The notes under the pieces: generated by a model
Told to the model about the DNA's origin: nothing
Databases searched by the model: none
What the model saw: the letters and a program-made list of their open reading frames with translations, nothing else
Shown: positions 45,942 to 55,435 of the stretch, one piece after another
How positions within the stretch are numbered: position 1 is the stretch's first letter
How the letters are laid out: each line of letters starts with the position of its first letter
Made by a program: the position numbers and the translations under genes
From: Salipiger aestuarii
Lineage (GTDB): Bacteria > Pseudomonadota > Alphaproteobacteria > Rhodobacterales > Rhodobacteraceae
DNA length: 59,153 nucleotides
NCBI RefSeq assembly: GCF_003259905.1
Contig: NZ_QLMG01000028.1
Span: 1-59,153 of the forward strand
Reading direction: 5' to 3'

Positions 45942-46352
45942 ATGGACTGGGTCAAGATCATACATCTGCTGTGCGTGATGGGCTGGATGACGTCGATCTT
46001 CGCCGTGCCGCGCGCGATGATCTACTGGAAACGCGAATGGAGCCGGCTGGGGGCATTTGGCCCATTGGGCGATCTGACCGTGCGGCTATACCGCTTTTCG
46101 GCGGGGTTGGCGGTGATCGCGGCTGGCACCGGGCTGTGGCTGGGCTGGCAGTGGGATTTCGTGCCCTGGGTGCATCTGAAAATCGGCCTGGTGGCGCTGC
46201 TGGCGCTGCATTACGGCTGGACCGGGCGGTTGGTGATGCGCGCGCGCAAAGGCATTTTCACCGAATCCGACATGTTCCTGCGCATCTTCAACGAGGTCAG
46301 CGTCATCGGCGTCATCGCGATCCTGTGGGTCGTCGTGACCAAGCCGTTCTGA
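45942..46352 (+). CDS. CopD/HemJ-like membrane protein
   Basis: A 136-residue protein with four membrane helices. DWVKIIHLLCVMGWMTSIFAVPRAMIYW resembles the first helix of CopD-family and HemJ proteins, where a histidine binds haem or copper. Later helices contain LKIGLVALLALHYGW with a second histidine. True HemJ oxidises protoporphyrinogen IX; the match is only to the broader superfamily, so I leave function open. It overlaps in transcription with the DUF599 gene two bases downstream. Confidence 0.7.
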   Translation: MDWVKIIHLLCVMGWMTSIFAVPRAMIYWKREWSRLGAFGPLGDLTVRLYRFSAGLAVIAAGTGLWLGWQWDFVPWVHLKIGLVALLALHYGWTGRLVMRARKGIFTESDMFLRIFNEVSVIGVIAILWVVVTKPF

Positions 46353-46354
46353 CC

Positions 46355-47056
46355 ATGGACTGGGCCGTCCGCCTTGGCTATTTCTCGGTGATGGACGGGG
46401 TGGCGGTGGCGTTGCTGACGCTGGCATGGCTGGCGTCGTCCTGGGCGATCGAGCATCCGCCGAAATTCCGCCTGTCGGTCACCAAGCTGATGGCCCAGTA
46501 CCGCCGCGTCTGGATGGAACATTTCGTCACCCGCCAACCGCGCATCTTTGACGGGCATATCGTCGGATCGCTGCGCCAAAGCACCGCGTTTTTCGCCTCG
46601 GCCTCGATGATCGCCATATCCGGCATCTTTGCGCTGCTGGGTGATGCCGACCGGCTGCGCGGCGTGGCGGGCGAATTCGCCGATGCCGATGCCCCGGTGA
46701 TCGTGTGGGAGGTCAAGCTGTTGCTGATCCTGCTGTTCGCGGCCAACGCATTCCTGAAATTCGTCTGGTCGAACCGGCTGTTCGGCTATTGTTCGGTGAT
46801 GATGGGATCGGTGCCCAACGACGAATCTCAACTGGCCTATCATCGGGCAGCCAAGGCGGCCGAGATCAACATCTTTGCCGCGCGCAGCTACAACCGGGGG
46901 CTTCGGTCGGTCTATTTCGGCATTGCCTCTGCCGCCTGGCTGTTGGGGGGCGAGGCGCTGGTGGGGGCAACCGCGATTACCCTTGTGGTCATCCTGCGGC
47001 GTGAGTTCGCGTCGCAATCGCGCGAGATCCTGATGCAGGACGAACCGTCCGCCTGA
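46355..47056 (+). CDS. DUF599-family membrane protein
   Basis: A 233-residue integral membrane protein. YRRVWMEHFVTRQPRIFDGHIVGSL and AAEINIFAARSYNRGLRSVYFGIA are the recognisable blocks of DUF599, with helices at about residues 8-28, 70-95, 110-140 and 190-215. Function is unknown. It starts two bases after the stop of the CopD-like gene, and agmatinase follows. Confidence 0.82.
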   Translation: MDWAVRLGYFSVMDGVAVALLTLAWLASSWAIEHPPKFRLSVTKLMAQYRRVWMEHFVTRQPRIFDGHIVGSLRQSTAFFASASMIAISGIFALLGDADRLRGVAGEFADADAPVIVWEVKLLLILLFAANAFLKFVWSNRLFGYCSVMMGSVPNDESQLAYHRAAKAAEINIFAARSYNRGLRSVYFGIASAAWLLGGEALVGATAITLVVILRREFASQSREILMQDEPSA

Positions 47057-47125
47057 CCCTGCCCGAACCGCTTGCAAATCCCGCCGCCAGACGTTTGCCT
47101 CGTCGCCATCACACATGAGGATCAC

Positions 47126-48085
47126 ATGACCACCGACCCTTTCTTTCACCCCGTTTCGGGCATGGACCTGCCGCGCTTTGCCGGCATTCCCACATTCATG
47201 CGCCTGCCGCTGGTGCAGCCCGACCACGACCGTTTTTCCGAGGTCGATATCGGCATCATCGGCGTGCCCTGGGACAGCGGCACCACCAACCGCCCCGGCC
47301 CGCGCCACGGGCCGCGCCAGCTGCGCGATGCCTCGACGATGATCCGCGCCCAGCACGGGGTGACCGGGCTGCGCCCGTTCGAAACGCTGGCCTGCGCCGA
47401 TATGGGCGATGTCGGGCCGAACCCGGTCGATATTCTGGACAGCATGGAACGCATCACCGCCTTTTATAACAAGCTCAGGCTCAACGGCATTCGACCGCTG
47501 ACAGCGGGGGGCGATCACCTGACATCGCTGCCGGTGCTGCGGTCGGTCGCGCGTGACGAGGCGCTGGGCATGGTGCATTTCGACAGCCACACCGATCTGT
47601 GGGACAGCTATTTCGGTGGCCAGCTCTACACCCATGGCACCCCGTTCCGCCGCGCCGTCGAAGAAGGCCTTCTGGATCCCAAGCGCGTGGTGCAGATCGG
47701 CATTCGCGGCAGCATGTATGACACCGAGGATCGCGATTTCGCCGCCGCCAACGGCATCCGCATCATCCCGGTCGAAGAACTGCACGCCCGCGGTGTCGAA
47801 GACGTCATGGTTGAGGCGCGCGAGATCGTCGGCACGGCGCCGACCTATGTCAGCTACGACATCGACTTCGTCGACCCGACCTTTGCCCCCGGTACCGGCA
47901 CGCCCGAGGCAGGCGGCCCGAACAGCTATCAGGCCTTGCAGGTGGTGCGCGCGCTTCAGGGCGTCGACATCGTCGGTGCCGATCTGGTCGAGGTGTCGCC
48001 GCCGTTCGATCAGACCGGCGGCACCGCGTTTCTGGGCGTGACCATCATGTTCGAACTGTTGTGCGCGATGATCGGCCAGCCGTAA
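47126..48085 (+). CDS. speB: agmatinase or related guanidine ureohydrolase
   Basis: A 319-residue Mn-dependent ureohydrolase that releases urea from agmatine (giving putrescine) or a related guanidino acid. Metal ligands are in GGDH (128-131), HFDSHTD (D153, H155, D157) and SYDIDFVDPTFAPGTGTPE. The usual DAH reads DSH here. RGSMY and THGTPFRRAVEEGLL fit SpeB-type enzymes. Putrescine from it could feed the spermidine genes at 36697-39082. GAGG precedes ATG 47126. Confidence 0.88.
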   Translation: MTTDPFFHPVSGMDLPRFAGIPTFMRLPLVQPDHDRFSEVDIGIIGVPWDSGTTNRPGPRHGPRQLRDASTMIRAQHGVTGLRPFETLACADMGDVGPNPVDILDSMERITAFYNKLRLNGIRPLTAGGDHLTSLPVLRSVARDEALGMVHFDSHTDLWDSYFGGQLYTHGTPFRRAVEEGLLDPKRVVQIGIRGSMYDTEDRDFAAANGIRIIPVEELHARGVEDVMVEAREIVGTAPTYVSYDIDFVDPTFAPGTGTPEAGGPNSYQALQVVRALQGVDIVGADLVEVSPPFDQTGGTAFLGVTIMFELLCAMIGQP

Positions 48086-48100
48086 CGTCGGCGCGGGCGG

Positions 48101-48451
48101 TCAGTCGGTATCGACCGCCCGGATCAGCTTGCGTTCCAGCACGCGCAGAACGGTTTTCAGATCCTGCCCGCGCTTGAGAACCTGCCCTTCGGGGCCAAAC
48201 ACCGCATACATGCCCTGTCTGCCCCGCAGCTTCGGGGTCTTTTCGATGCGGTACAACGGGTTCTCGGCGGTGCGGCGAAACACCGAAAACACCGCGCGAT
48301 CCTTCAGCGAGGATATGCCGTAGTCGCGCCATTCTCCGGCGGCGACCATGCGACCGTACAGCGACAGGATGATGTTCAGTTCGGGCCGCTGGAAGGCGAC
48401 GACCTCGGGCGAGGCCGGCCCGCGGCCCGGAAAGGGGGTCAGGCTGTTCAT
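48101..48451 (-). CDS. DUF2794-family protein
   Basis: A 116-residue cytoplasmic protein of a family confined largely to alphaproteobacteria. PEVVAFQRPELNIILSLYGR, EWRDYGISSLKDRAVFSVFR, and YRIEKTPKLRGRQGMYAVFG are its blocks. No function is known. I start at ATG 48451 because the family begins just before the PEVVAF segment. A perfect FNR-type site lies 90 bases upstream. Confidence 0.85.
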   Translation of the reverse strand: MNSLTPFPGRGPASPEVVAFQRPELNIILSLYGRMVAAGEWRDYGISSLKDRAVFSVFRRTAENPLYRIEKTPKLRGRQGMYAVFGPEGQVLKRGQDLKTVLRVLERKLIRAVDTD

Positions 48452-48540
48452 CCCCAGAAGCTGCGCGCGACGGGCGCACAAATCAAGTGCCCGATGACGA
48501 CCATGCGCTCCGGCGCAGACAGTTGTGGCGGATTTCGTCG

Positions 48541-48554
48541 TTGATCGCGATCAA
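48541..48554. promoter_or_regulatory. FNR/FnrL-type box TTGAT-N4-ATCAA
   Basis: TTGATCGCGATCAA is a perfect match to the FNR/FnrL consensus palindrome. It lies in the gap between the DUF2794 gene (start 48451, minus) and the quinol oxidase operon (start about 48888, plus). Either could be the target; position alone does not tell activation from repression. Confidence 0.65.
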
Positions 48555-48887
48555 GCGCCGCGTCCGTCGCGCCGATCCGCCGCTTGGCCGAGTCGCCCGG
48601 CGGCCCGTCCCACAACGCCAACGTAGCACAACGCGCCGCCGCGCCGCGACCCGGTATCCCGCCTGAACGGCGGGGAAATGTTCCAAATTGTCGCAGAAGA
48701 TACACTTTTGGGGCATCATTTCTCATAGAACCGTGAGGTTTGCCCCCTGCGCCCCTCGATGTGGCGATGCGTCACAGCGATCACGCCGCGCGACGGGACT
48801 ACGTCGATGCCCGCAACCCTTGATCCGGACTGCCAGCGCCTCCTCCCTATGGCTGGCAGCCTGTCGGACGAACAAGAGGCCGAAATT

Positions 48888-50030
48888 TTGCTTGCTATCA
48901 AAAAACCGCTCCTGGCGGCATTGGGTGCCTTTGCCCTGTCCGGATGCCAGTACGACGTGCTCTTTCCGCACGGATGGGTGGGCGCGCAGCAGCGCGACCT
49001 GCTTGTCATCTCTGTCCTTCTGATGCTGATCGTCATCCTGCCCGTGCTTGTGATGGCGGTCTGGTTTCCGTTGAAATACAGCGCCAACCGCGACGACATG
49101 ACGGATTACGATCCCGACTTCGAACATTCCAACAAGCTGGAAGCGGCGGTCTGGGGCGTTCCGATCCTGATCGTCATCGCGCTGGGCGGGTACACATGGG
49201 TCTATACCCACCGGCTGGACCCATATGCCGCGCTGCCCGCCGGGGTATCGACCGAACAGCCGCTGCGCATCGAAGCCGTGTCGCTGGATTGGAAATGGCT
49301 GTTCATCTACCCCGATTACGGCGTTGCCGCGGTCAACGAACTGGCGATCCCGGTGGGCCGTCCGGTCGAATTCAGCCTGACCTCGTCGACGGTGATGAAT
49401 ACGCTGTCGATTCCGAAACTGGGCGGCATGGTCTATTCCATGGCCGGCATGGAAACCAGGCTGCACCTGATCGCCGATCGGCAGGGCACCTATCCGGGCC
49501 GCTCGGCGCATTACAGCGGGCCGGGCTTTGCCGGCATGACCTTTGACACGCTGGCCATGGGCAACGCCGAATTCGATGCCTGGGTGGCCGCGCGCCGCGA
49601 GGAGGGCGAGGCGCTGACCCGCGCCAGCTATCTGGATCTGGAAAAGCCGTCGATGAACGCCCCGGTGCAGTATTACGCCACGGTCGAGGACGACCTGTTC
49701 GACCGCATCGTCGAGATGTGCGTCGAAGACGGCAAGGTCTGCATGGGCCACATGATGATGCAGGACCGCATGGGGGGTGGCGGGCTGGACGGCATCGGCG
49801 ATGCCGGTGCCTACAGCTATGACCGCGACCGCGCCATCGACGGTTTCGGCAATCTGATCGACCTGCCGCCCGTGGACGGCCACGGCACCGACGCGCATGG
49901 CGCCGACCACGAAGCGACCGACACCACATCCGCGGGCGCCACCCAGCTGACAAACCTGCTGGGCCTTGATCCCGACGCACTTTGCAGCCCCGCCGGGGCC
50001 AAGACGGAGGCACAGACCAATGGCATCTGA
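48888..50030 (+). CDS. cyoA: quinol oxidase subunit II (bo3/ba3 type)
   Basis: A 380-residue lipoprotein subunit of a haem-copper quinol oxidase. From TTG 48888 (eight bases after GAGG) the protein has a lipoprotein signal [16 protein letters not shown] with Cys20; ATG 48849 is an alternative. Two helices precede a cupredoxin domain ([19 protein letters not shown]). The CuA ligands of cytochrome c oxidase are absent, the region reading [11 protein letters not shown], as expected for a quinol oxidase. The C-terminal tail is long and His/Asp-rich. It overlaps cyoB by 11 bases. Confidence 0.92.
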   Translation: MLAIKKPLLAALGAFALSGCQYDVLFPHGWVGAQQRDLLVISVLLMLIVILPVLVMAVWFPLKYSANRDDMTDYDPDFEHSNKLEAAVWGVPILIVIALGGYTWVYTHRLDPYAALPAGVSTEQPLRIEAVSLDWKWLFIYPDYGVAAVNELAIPVGRPVEFSLTSSTVMNTLSIPKLGGMVYSMAGMETRLHLIADRQGTYPGRSAHYSGPGFAGMTFDTLAMGNAEFDAWVAARREEGEALTRASYLDLEKPSMNAPVQYYATVEDDLFDRIVEMCVEDGKVCMGHMMMQDRMGGGGLDGIGDAGAYSYDRDRAIDGFGNLIDLPPVDGHGTDAHGADHEATDTTSAGATQLTNLLGLDPDALCSPAGAKTEAQTNGI

Positions 50031-52014
50031 AGCCAACTCCCCTGCCGAGACTTTCTCGCCGATCTTCGGACGTCTGACGCTTGACTGGATCCCCTATCAC
50101 GAACCGATCCTGATCGGCACCTTCGCGGGCATCGCGCTTGGCGGGCTGATCCTGATGACGCTGATGACCTATTTCCGGCTCTGGGGGCCGTTGTGGTCGA
50201 ATTGGGTCACGTCGGTCGATCACAAGAAGATCGGCATCATGTACATGGTGCTGGGGTTTGTGATGATGGTGCGCGGATTTGCCGATGCGCTGATGATGCG
50301 CGCCCAACAGGCGATGGCCGCGGGCGGTGCCGAAGGCTACCTGCCGCCGCACCATTACGACCAGGTGTTCACCGCGCACGGGGTCATCATGATCTTCTTC
50401 GTGGCGATGCCGTTCGTCACCGGGGTGATGAACTATGTCATGCCGCTGCAGATCGGCGCGCGCGACGTGGCGTTCCCGTTCCTGAACAACTTTTCGTTCT
50501 GGATGACGGTCGCCGGCGCGCTGCTGGTGAACGTGTCGCTGTTCGTGGGCGAATTCGCGCGCGTGGGCTGGCTGGCGTTTCCGCCGCTGTCGGGCGCCAG
50601 CTACAGCACGGGGCCGGGCATGGATTACTACCTGTGGGCGCTACAGATCGCCGGGGTGGGCACCACGCTGTCGGGCATCAACCTGATCGCCACGATTCTC
50701 AAGATGCGCGCGCCGGGGATGAAGCTGTTCGACATGCCGATCTTTACCTGGACGGCGCTTGTCACCAACGTGCTGATCGTCGCGGCCTTTCCGGTTCTGA
50801 CGGCCACGCTGGCGCTGCTGACGCTGGACCGATATCTTGGATTTCACTTTTTTACCAATGACTTCGGTGGCAACGCCATGATGTACATCAACCTCATCTG
50901 GATCTGGGGCCACCCCGAGGTCTATATCCTGATCATCCCGTGTTTCGGTATCATTTCCGAAATCGTGTCGACGTTCTCGGGCAAGCCGATCTTTGGCTAT
51001 CGCACGATGGTCTGGGCAACGGCGTGCATCATGGTGCTGTCCTTTGTCGTGTGGCTGCACCATTTCTTCACCATGGGATCGGGGGCCAGCGTCAACACGT
51101 TCTTCGGGATCACCACGATGATCATCGCGGTGCCCACGGGGGTCAAGATATTCAACTGGCTGTTCACCATGTACAAGGGCCGCGTGCGGTTCGAACTGCC
51201 GATGCTCTGGGCGGTCGGGTTCCTTGTGACCTTTACCATTGGCGGCATGACGGGCGTGATGCTGGCGATCCCGCCGGTGGATTTCCAGTTGCACAACACG
51301 CTGTTCCTGATCGCGCACTTCCATAACGTCATCATCGGCGGCGTGGTCTTCGCGATCTATGCGGGCGTGGTCTACTGGTGGCCCAAGGCGTTCGGGTTCA
51401 AGCTGAACGAAACCTGGGGGCGGCGTGCCTTCTGGGGCTGGTTCATCGGCTTTTACGTCGCCTTCATGCCGCTTTATGCGCTGGGCCTGATGGGCGTCAC
51501 CCGGCGGATGAACAGCTACCCGGATGCGGGCTGGCAGCCCTATTTCATCGTCGCCGCCATTGGCGCGGTCATCATCCTGCTTGGCATCCTGTCGACCTTC
51601 GTGTGCTTTTACGTCTCGATCCGCGACCGCAAGGCGCTGGCGGTGGGCAATGACCCGTGGGATGCGCGCACGCTGGAATGGGCCACGCAATCGCCGCCTG
51701 CGCCCTACAACTTTCCGCACGACATCGAGGTTGTCGGCCGCGAAGCGTTCTGGCGCATGAAAAGGCACGGGTTCGCCTGGTCCACCGACTATGCGCCGAT
51801 CCACATGCCCAAGGGCACCGCGACGGGCGTGATCCTGTCCGCCGTGGCCTTTGTGTTCGGTTTCGCGATGGTGTGGTACGTCTGGTGGCTCGCGGCGCTG
51901 ACCTTTGTCGCCATGATCGCGATCGGGATCGGGCACACCTTCAACTATAACCGCGACTACGACATCCCCGTGGATGAAGTGCGCCGGACCGAGGCGAAAG
52001 GAGCCCTGGCATGA
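50020..52014 (+). CDS. cyoB: quinol oxidase subunit I (haem-copper catalytic subunit)
   Basis: A 664-residue catalytic subunit with about 15 helices that reduces O2 to water and pumps protons. The quinone-site block [17 protein letters not shown] and [12 protein letters not shown] (Arg, Asp, His, Gln as in E. coli CyoB), the His-Tyr block [16 protein letters not shown] for CuB, and [11 protein letters not shown] for the haems are all present. ATG 50020 follows GGAGG. The stop overlaps cyoC (ATGA). Confidence 0.96.
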   Translation: MASEANSPAETFSPIFGRLTLDWIPYHEPILIGTFAGIALGGLILMTLMTYFRLWGPLWSNWVTSVDHKKIGIMYMVLGFVMMVRGFADALMMRAQQAMAAGGAEGYLPPHHYDQVFTAHGVIMIFFVAMPFVTGVMNYVMPLQIGARDVAFPFLNNFSFWMTVAGALLVNVSLFVGEFARVGWLAFPPLSGASYSTGPGMDYYLWALQIAGVGTTLSGINLIATILKMRAPGMKLFDMPIFTWTALVTNVLIVAAFPVLTATLALLTLDRYLGFHFFTNDFGGNAMMYINLIWIWGHPEVYILIIPCFGIISEIVSTFSGKPIFGYRTMVWATACIMVLSFVVWLHHFFTMGSGASVNTFFGITTMIIAVPTGVKIFNWLFTMYKGRVRFELPMLWAVGFLVTFTIGGMTGVMLAIPPVDFQLHNTLFLIAHFHNVIIGGVVFAIYAGVVYWWPKAFGFKLNETWGRRAFWGWFIGFYVAFMPLYALGLMGVTRRMNSYPDAGWQPYFIVAAIGAVIILLGILSTFVCFYVSIRDRKALAVGNDPWDARTLEWATQSPPAPYNFPHDIEVVGREAFWRMKRHGFAWSTDYAPIHMPKGTATGVILSAVAFVFGFAMVWYVWWLAALTFVAMIAIGIGHTFNYNRDYDIPVDEVRRTEAKGALA

Positions 52015-52670
52015 GCACGGTCACCGCATCCGCGGACAAGCGGATCGTCGAGCCGATGGCCGACGCCCCGATGCACCACATTCGCGAGGCCACGCCTCAC
52101 GAGACCGACCATCAGCACCGCAGCCCGACCGCCATCGGGTTCTGGATCTACCTGATGAGCGACTGCATCATCTTCGGATCGCTCTTTGCCACCTACGCGG
52201 TGCTGGGCTACGGCTATGCTGGCGGGCCGGCCCCGGCGGACCTGTTCGAACCGGGGTTCGTGGCGGTCGAAACGGCGTTGCTGCTGTTCTCGTCCATCAC
52301 CTTCGGGCTGGCCATGCTGCGCGCCGACAAGCGCGATACCTGCGGCGCGCTGGTCTGGCTGGCCGTCACCGCGGTCTTTGGCGCGGGCTTCATCGGGATG
52401 GAGCTGTACGAATTCAACCACCTGATCCACATCGGGGCGGGGCCGGACCGCTCGGCCTTCCTGTCGGCGTTCTTTGCGCTGGTTGGCACCCACGGGCTGC
52501 ACGTCACCGGCGGCTTGATCTGGCTGATCACGCTGATGGTGCAGATCGGGATGCACGGGCTGATTCCGGCCAACATGCAGCGCCTCGGCACGTTGTCGAT
52601 GTTCTGGCACTTCCTGGATCTGGTATGGATCGGGGTGTTTTCCTTTGTCTATCTCGTGAGGCTCGTCTGA
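52011..52670 (+). CDS. cyoC: quinol oxidase subunit III
   Basis: A 219-residue, five-helix subunit of the COX3 family. [42 protein letters not shown] and [19 protein letters not shown] are the family blocks. It overlaps cyoB by four bases and cyoD by one (TGATG), so the four genes are translated as one unit. Confidence 0.95.
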   Translation: MSTVTASADKRIVEPMADAPMHHIREATPHETDHQHRSPTAIGFWIYLMSDCIIFGSLFATYAVLGYGYAGGPAPADLFEPGFVAVETALLLFSSITFGLAMLRADKRDTCGALVWLAVTAVFGAGFIGMELYEFNHLIHIGAGPDRSAFLSAFFALVGTHGLHVTGGLIWLITLMVQIGMHGLIPANMQRLGTLSMFWHFLDLVWIGVFSFVYLVRLV

Positions 52671-53092
52671 TGTCCGAACATACCTCTCGAACAGCGCAGG
52701 CCCCGGCGGCTGATCATTCCCCCGTCGGGGGGCATTCGCACGGCACCATGGGGCAGCTGATGATCGGCTTTGGCCTGGCCGCGATCCTGACCATCATCCC
52801 GTTCTATCTGGTGATGGCCGAGGTCGACATGGGCCGGACCACGCTGATCGGCATCATCATGGGGCTGGGCGCGGTGCAGATCATCGTGCATCTGGTGTTC
52901 TTCCTGCACGTCAATCGCGGCGCCGAAGAAGGCTGGACCCTGTCGGCCTCGGTCTTTTCGGTCATCATTCTTGGGATCGTTCTCGCAGGCTCGCTCTGGG
53001 TCATGCACAACATGAACGAGAACATGATGCCGATGCACGAAATGGACCGCCACATCGAACAGATGAAAAGCCTTCGGTCCCAGCAGGGCTAA
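52670..53092 (+). CDS. cyoD: quinol oxidase subunit IV
   Basis: A 140-residue small subunit with three helices (LMIGFGLAAILTIIPFYLVM, IMGLGAVQIIVHLVFFLHV, and SVFSVIILGIVLAGSLWVM). The cytoplasmic N-terminus is His-rich, and the C-terminus carries a Met/His-rich tail (HNMNENMMPMHEMDRHIEQM) that is longer than in E. coli CyoD. Confidence 0.92.
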   Translation: MSEHTSRTAQAPAADHSPVGGHSHGTMGQLMIGFGLAAILTIIPFYLVMAEVDMGRTTLIGIIMGLGAVQIIVHLVFFLHVNRGAEEGWTLSASVFSVIILGIVLAGSLWVMHNMNENMMPMHEMDRHIEQMKSLRSQQG

Positions 53093-53157
53093 CCCAGGCT
53101 GGCAAAACCACATGCCGGGGCCGTTCGCGGCGCCGGTTTTCATTCGGGACCGTTTCC

Positions 53158-53883
53158 ATGACACGTCGCCTGCGCTGGCCGCGCCTGATCCTTGTTTCGC
53201 TGTTTGCCGCCGTGCTGTTGACGGGATTTCTGCGCCTTGGTGTCTGGCAGGTGCAGCGGCTGCACTGGAAGCTGGACCTGATCGAGCGCGTCGATGCGCG
53301 CATCCATGCAAGCCCGGTGCCCGCCCCGGCGGCAGACGCCGAAGTCAGCCGCGAGGGCGATGAATACACCCGCGTCACCCTGACCGGCACCTATCTGAAC
53401 GATGACGAGGTGCTGATCTACACGCCTTCGGATTTCGGCCCGGCCTATTGGGTGCTGACGCCGCTGCAACGCGATGACGGCAGCGTCGTGATGATAAATC
53501 GCGGCGTCGTCCCGCAACAGGACGGCGAGGCCTCCGGGTTCGTCCGCATCGACGGCGAAACCACCGTGACCGGCCTGTTGCGCATGTCGGAAGACGAGGG
53601 CTGGTTGTTTTCGCGCGACAACAACCCCCAAGAGCGGCTTTGGTATCGCCGCGACATCGGGTCCATCACGCGCGCGATGGGGTTCGACGTCGCCGCGCCC
53701 TATTTCATCGACCAGGAGCTGACGCTGCCCGGCGCCTGGCCCCGTGGCGGCATGACCGTGGTGCGGTTTCGCAACGCGCATCTTGGCTATGCGCTGACTT
53801 GGTTCGCGCTGGCGCTGGTCGTGGTCGCGGGCTACGGGCTGTTGCTGCGGTACGAGTTGCGCCCCCCGCCCGAGGCTGGCTGA
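53158..53883 (+). CDS. SURF1-family oxidase assembly factor
   Basis: A 241-residue SURF1 protein with the expected two membrane helices at the ends (LILVSLFAAVLLTGFLRLGVWQ and YALTWFALALVVVAGYGLLL) and a periplasmic domain between (TLTGTYLNDDEVLIY, VMINRGVVP). SURF1 helps insert haem into subunit I. Its place after the quinol oxidase genes matches the quinol-oxidase-specific Surf1q described in Paracoccus denitrificans. No haem O/A synthase gene is nearby. Confidence 0.9.
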   Translation: MTRRLRWPRLILVSLFAAVLLTGFLRLGVWQVQRLHWKLDLIERVDARIHASPVPAPAADAEVSREGDEYTRVTLTGTYLNDDEVLIYTPSDFGPAYWVLTPLQRDDGSVVMINRGVVPQQDGEASGFVRIDGETTVTGLLRMSEDEGWLFSRDNNPQERLWYRRDIGSITRAMGFDVAAPYFIDQELTLPGAWPRGGMTVVRFRNAHLGYALTWFALALVVVAGYGLLLRYELRPPPEAG

Positions 53884-54529
53884 CCCGCGCCGCACCGGGC
53901 GCAAATCCGACCCTTGCAGGGCAGGCCGGGGCCACAGCTTCCGGTAGCCGGTTCGAATCGCGATTCGTGCGCCGTGGATCGCGCATCGGCTGCGCAAACC
54001 GCCCGAAAAGCAGCGATTCCGCCGAATTTCCGCCTTGGGATTGAGCGTCGCCGCAATGGGGCCGCGCGCACGGCGCCGGAAACGCGCGACGCGCGCATTC
54101 CTAGTTGCGCGGCGAAAGCGTTCCTTTGTACTGAATGCGTAACGAAAGGCGCAGCCGCCTTTCCGACTGGCCGCAACGGCGCGGCGATTTCCGTCAAATA
54201 CCCTCTGCGGGTCTGCGGCAACGATGCTGCTTTGCGTTCTGGCACGCCCAGGCCACAGGCGCGTTGCCGCATCCGCACCCCCCTGACCGAAACCGCCGCG
54301 GCCCGGATATCTCCGGTTTCGCCACGACCCGGAGAACCAGACAATGCCCAACCCCCGTGACCCGGTCGTCGCTCCTCCGGCCCGCAACGCCGCCCGCGAT
54401 GGCCACTTTCCGCGACGGGCGGTGCGGCTGCGGCGCAGTTCCCGGCTGACCGGATCGCGCCAAAATTGACACCCACCACCGACGCCTGACCCCTCAGGCC
54501 CAGACCCAATCCCGAAAGGACCGACCGAC
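53884..54529 (+). promoter_or_regulatory. 645-base leader with strong hairpins upstream of the cyn-type operon
   Basis: No convincing long gene is present. Two inverted repeats stand out: GAAAGGCG/CGCCTTTC (54144-54151 and 54156-54163, loop CAGC) and GCGGCAACG/CGTTGCCGC (54215-54223 and 54262-54270), the second enclosing a smaller CGCC...GGCG hairpin. No T-run follows. A structured 5' leader for antitermination or RNA-protein control is possible. I see no good sigma-54 site. Confidence 0.4.
54344..54469 (+). CDS. candidate 41-residue leader ORF
   Basis: A short Arg/Pro-rich reading, starting MPNPRDPVVAPPARN and ending TGSRQN, with GGAG nine bases before its ATG. It ends 60 bases before the channel gene. 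It may be a leader peptide or chance; composition alone does not decide. Confidence 0.2.
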   Translation: MPNPRDPVVAPPARNAARDGHFPRRAVRLRRSSRLTGSRQN

Positions 54530-55375
54530 ATGTCATATGTCATGCCCAAGGAATTCGCCTCCAAGATGGTCGACGCCGGCGAATCGAAAATCTTCATGGC
54601 CACCAAGGACACGCTGATCCGTTCCTACATGGCCGGCGCGATCCTTGCGCTGGCGGCGGCCTTTGCCGTCACCATCGCGGTTCAAACGGGCGATTTCCTT
54701 GTCGCCTCGCTACTGTTTCCGGTGGGGTTCTGCCTGTTGTACCTCATGGGGTTCGACCTGCTGACCGGGGTGTTCACCCTGGCGCCGCTGGCGGTCATCG
54801 CCAAGCGTCCGGGCTGCACCTGGAAGGGCGTGTTGCGCAACTGGGGGCTGGTGTTCTGCGGCAACTTCGCCGGCGCCATGACCACCGCCGTGCTGATGGC
54901 GGTGGTGTTCACCACCGGCTTTTCGGCCGAACCCAACGCAGTGGGACAGAAGATCGGCAGCATCGGCGAAGCGCGGACGCTGGGCTATGCCGCCGCCGGG
55001 GGCGCAGGTCTGCTGACCGTTTTCGTCCGTGCGGTTCTGTGCAACTGGATGGTGTCCACGGGCGTGGTCGCGGCGATGATGTCGACCTCGACCAGCGGCA
55101 AGATCATGGCCATGTGGATGCCGATCATCGTGTTCTTTTACCTTGGTTTCGAACATTCCATCGTCAACATGTTCCTGTTTCCGAGCGGCATCATGCTGGG
55201 CGGTGAGTTCACCTGGACGGATTATTTCATCTACAACGAGATCCCCGTGGTGCTGGGCAACCTCGTGGGCGGGCTGACCTTTGTGGGCGGGATGATCTAC
55301 GCCACCCATTTCCGCGAAAGCCCCAAGCGCAACGCCGCCCGCAACGATGACGTTGTCAGCGTTCCGGCGGAATAA
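54530..55375 (+). CDS. formate/nitrite transporter (FNT) family channel
   Basis: A 281-residue FNT channel, pentameric in relatives, with six helices. Family blocks are GFDLLTGVFTLAPL (helix 2/omega loop), NWGLVFCGNFAGA, FVRAVLCNWMV and FEHSIVNMFLFPSG, which holds the central-pore histidine. FNT proteins carry formate, nitrite, hydrosulfide or similar monovalent anions. The neighbouring cyanase suggests cyanate or nitrite; this is inference. GAAAGGA precedes ATG 54530. Confidence 0.88.
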   Translation: MSYVMPKEFASKMVDAGESKIFMATKDTLIRSYMAGAILALAAAFAVTIAVQTGDFLVASLLFPVGFCLLYLMGFDLLTGVFTLAPLAVIAKRPGCTWKGVLRNWGLVFCGNFAGAMTTAVLMAVVFTTGFSAEPNAVGQKIGSIGEARTLGYAAAGGAGLLTVFVRAVLCNWMVSTGVVAAMMSTSTSGKIMAMWMPIIVFFYLGFEHSIVNMFLFPSGIMLGGEFTWTDYFIYNEIPVVLGNLVGGLTFVGGMIYATHFRESPKRNAARNDDVVSVPAE

Positions 55376-55435
55376 TCCCATCGCCCGACCGGGGGCCTTT
55401 CGGGGTCCCCGTTTTCTGTGCGTTCGGAGTTCGTG

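Noticed and set aside
53940-53970. tRNA-like GGTTCGAATC
   Set aside because: No cloverleaf can be drawn around it; only the T-loop-like string is present.
54241-54265. Possible sigma-54 promoter starting TGGCACG
   Set aside because: The -12 element TTGC is not at the required spacing.
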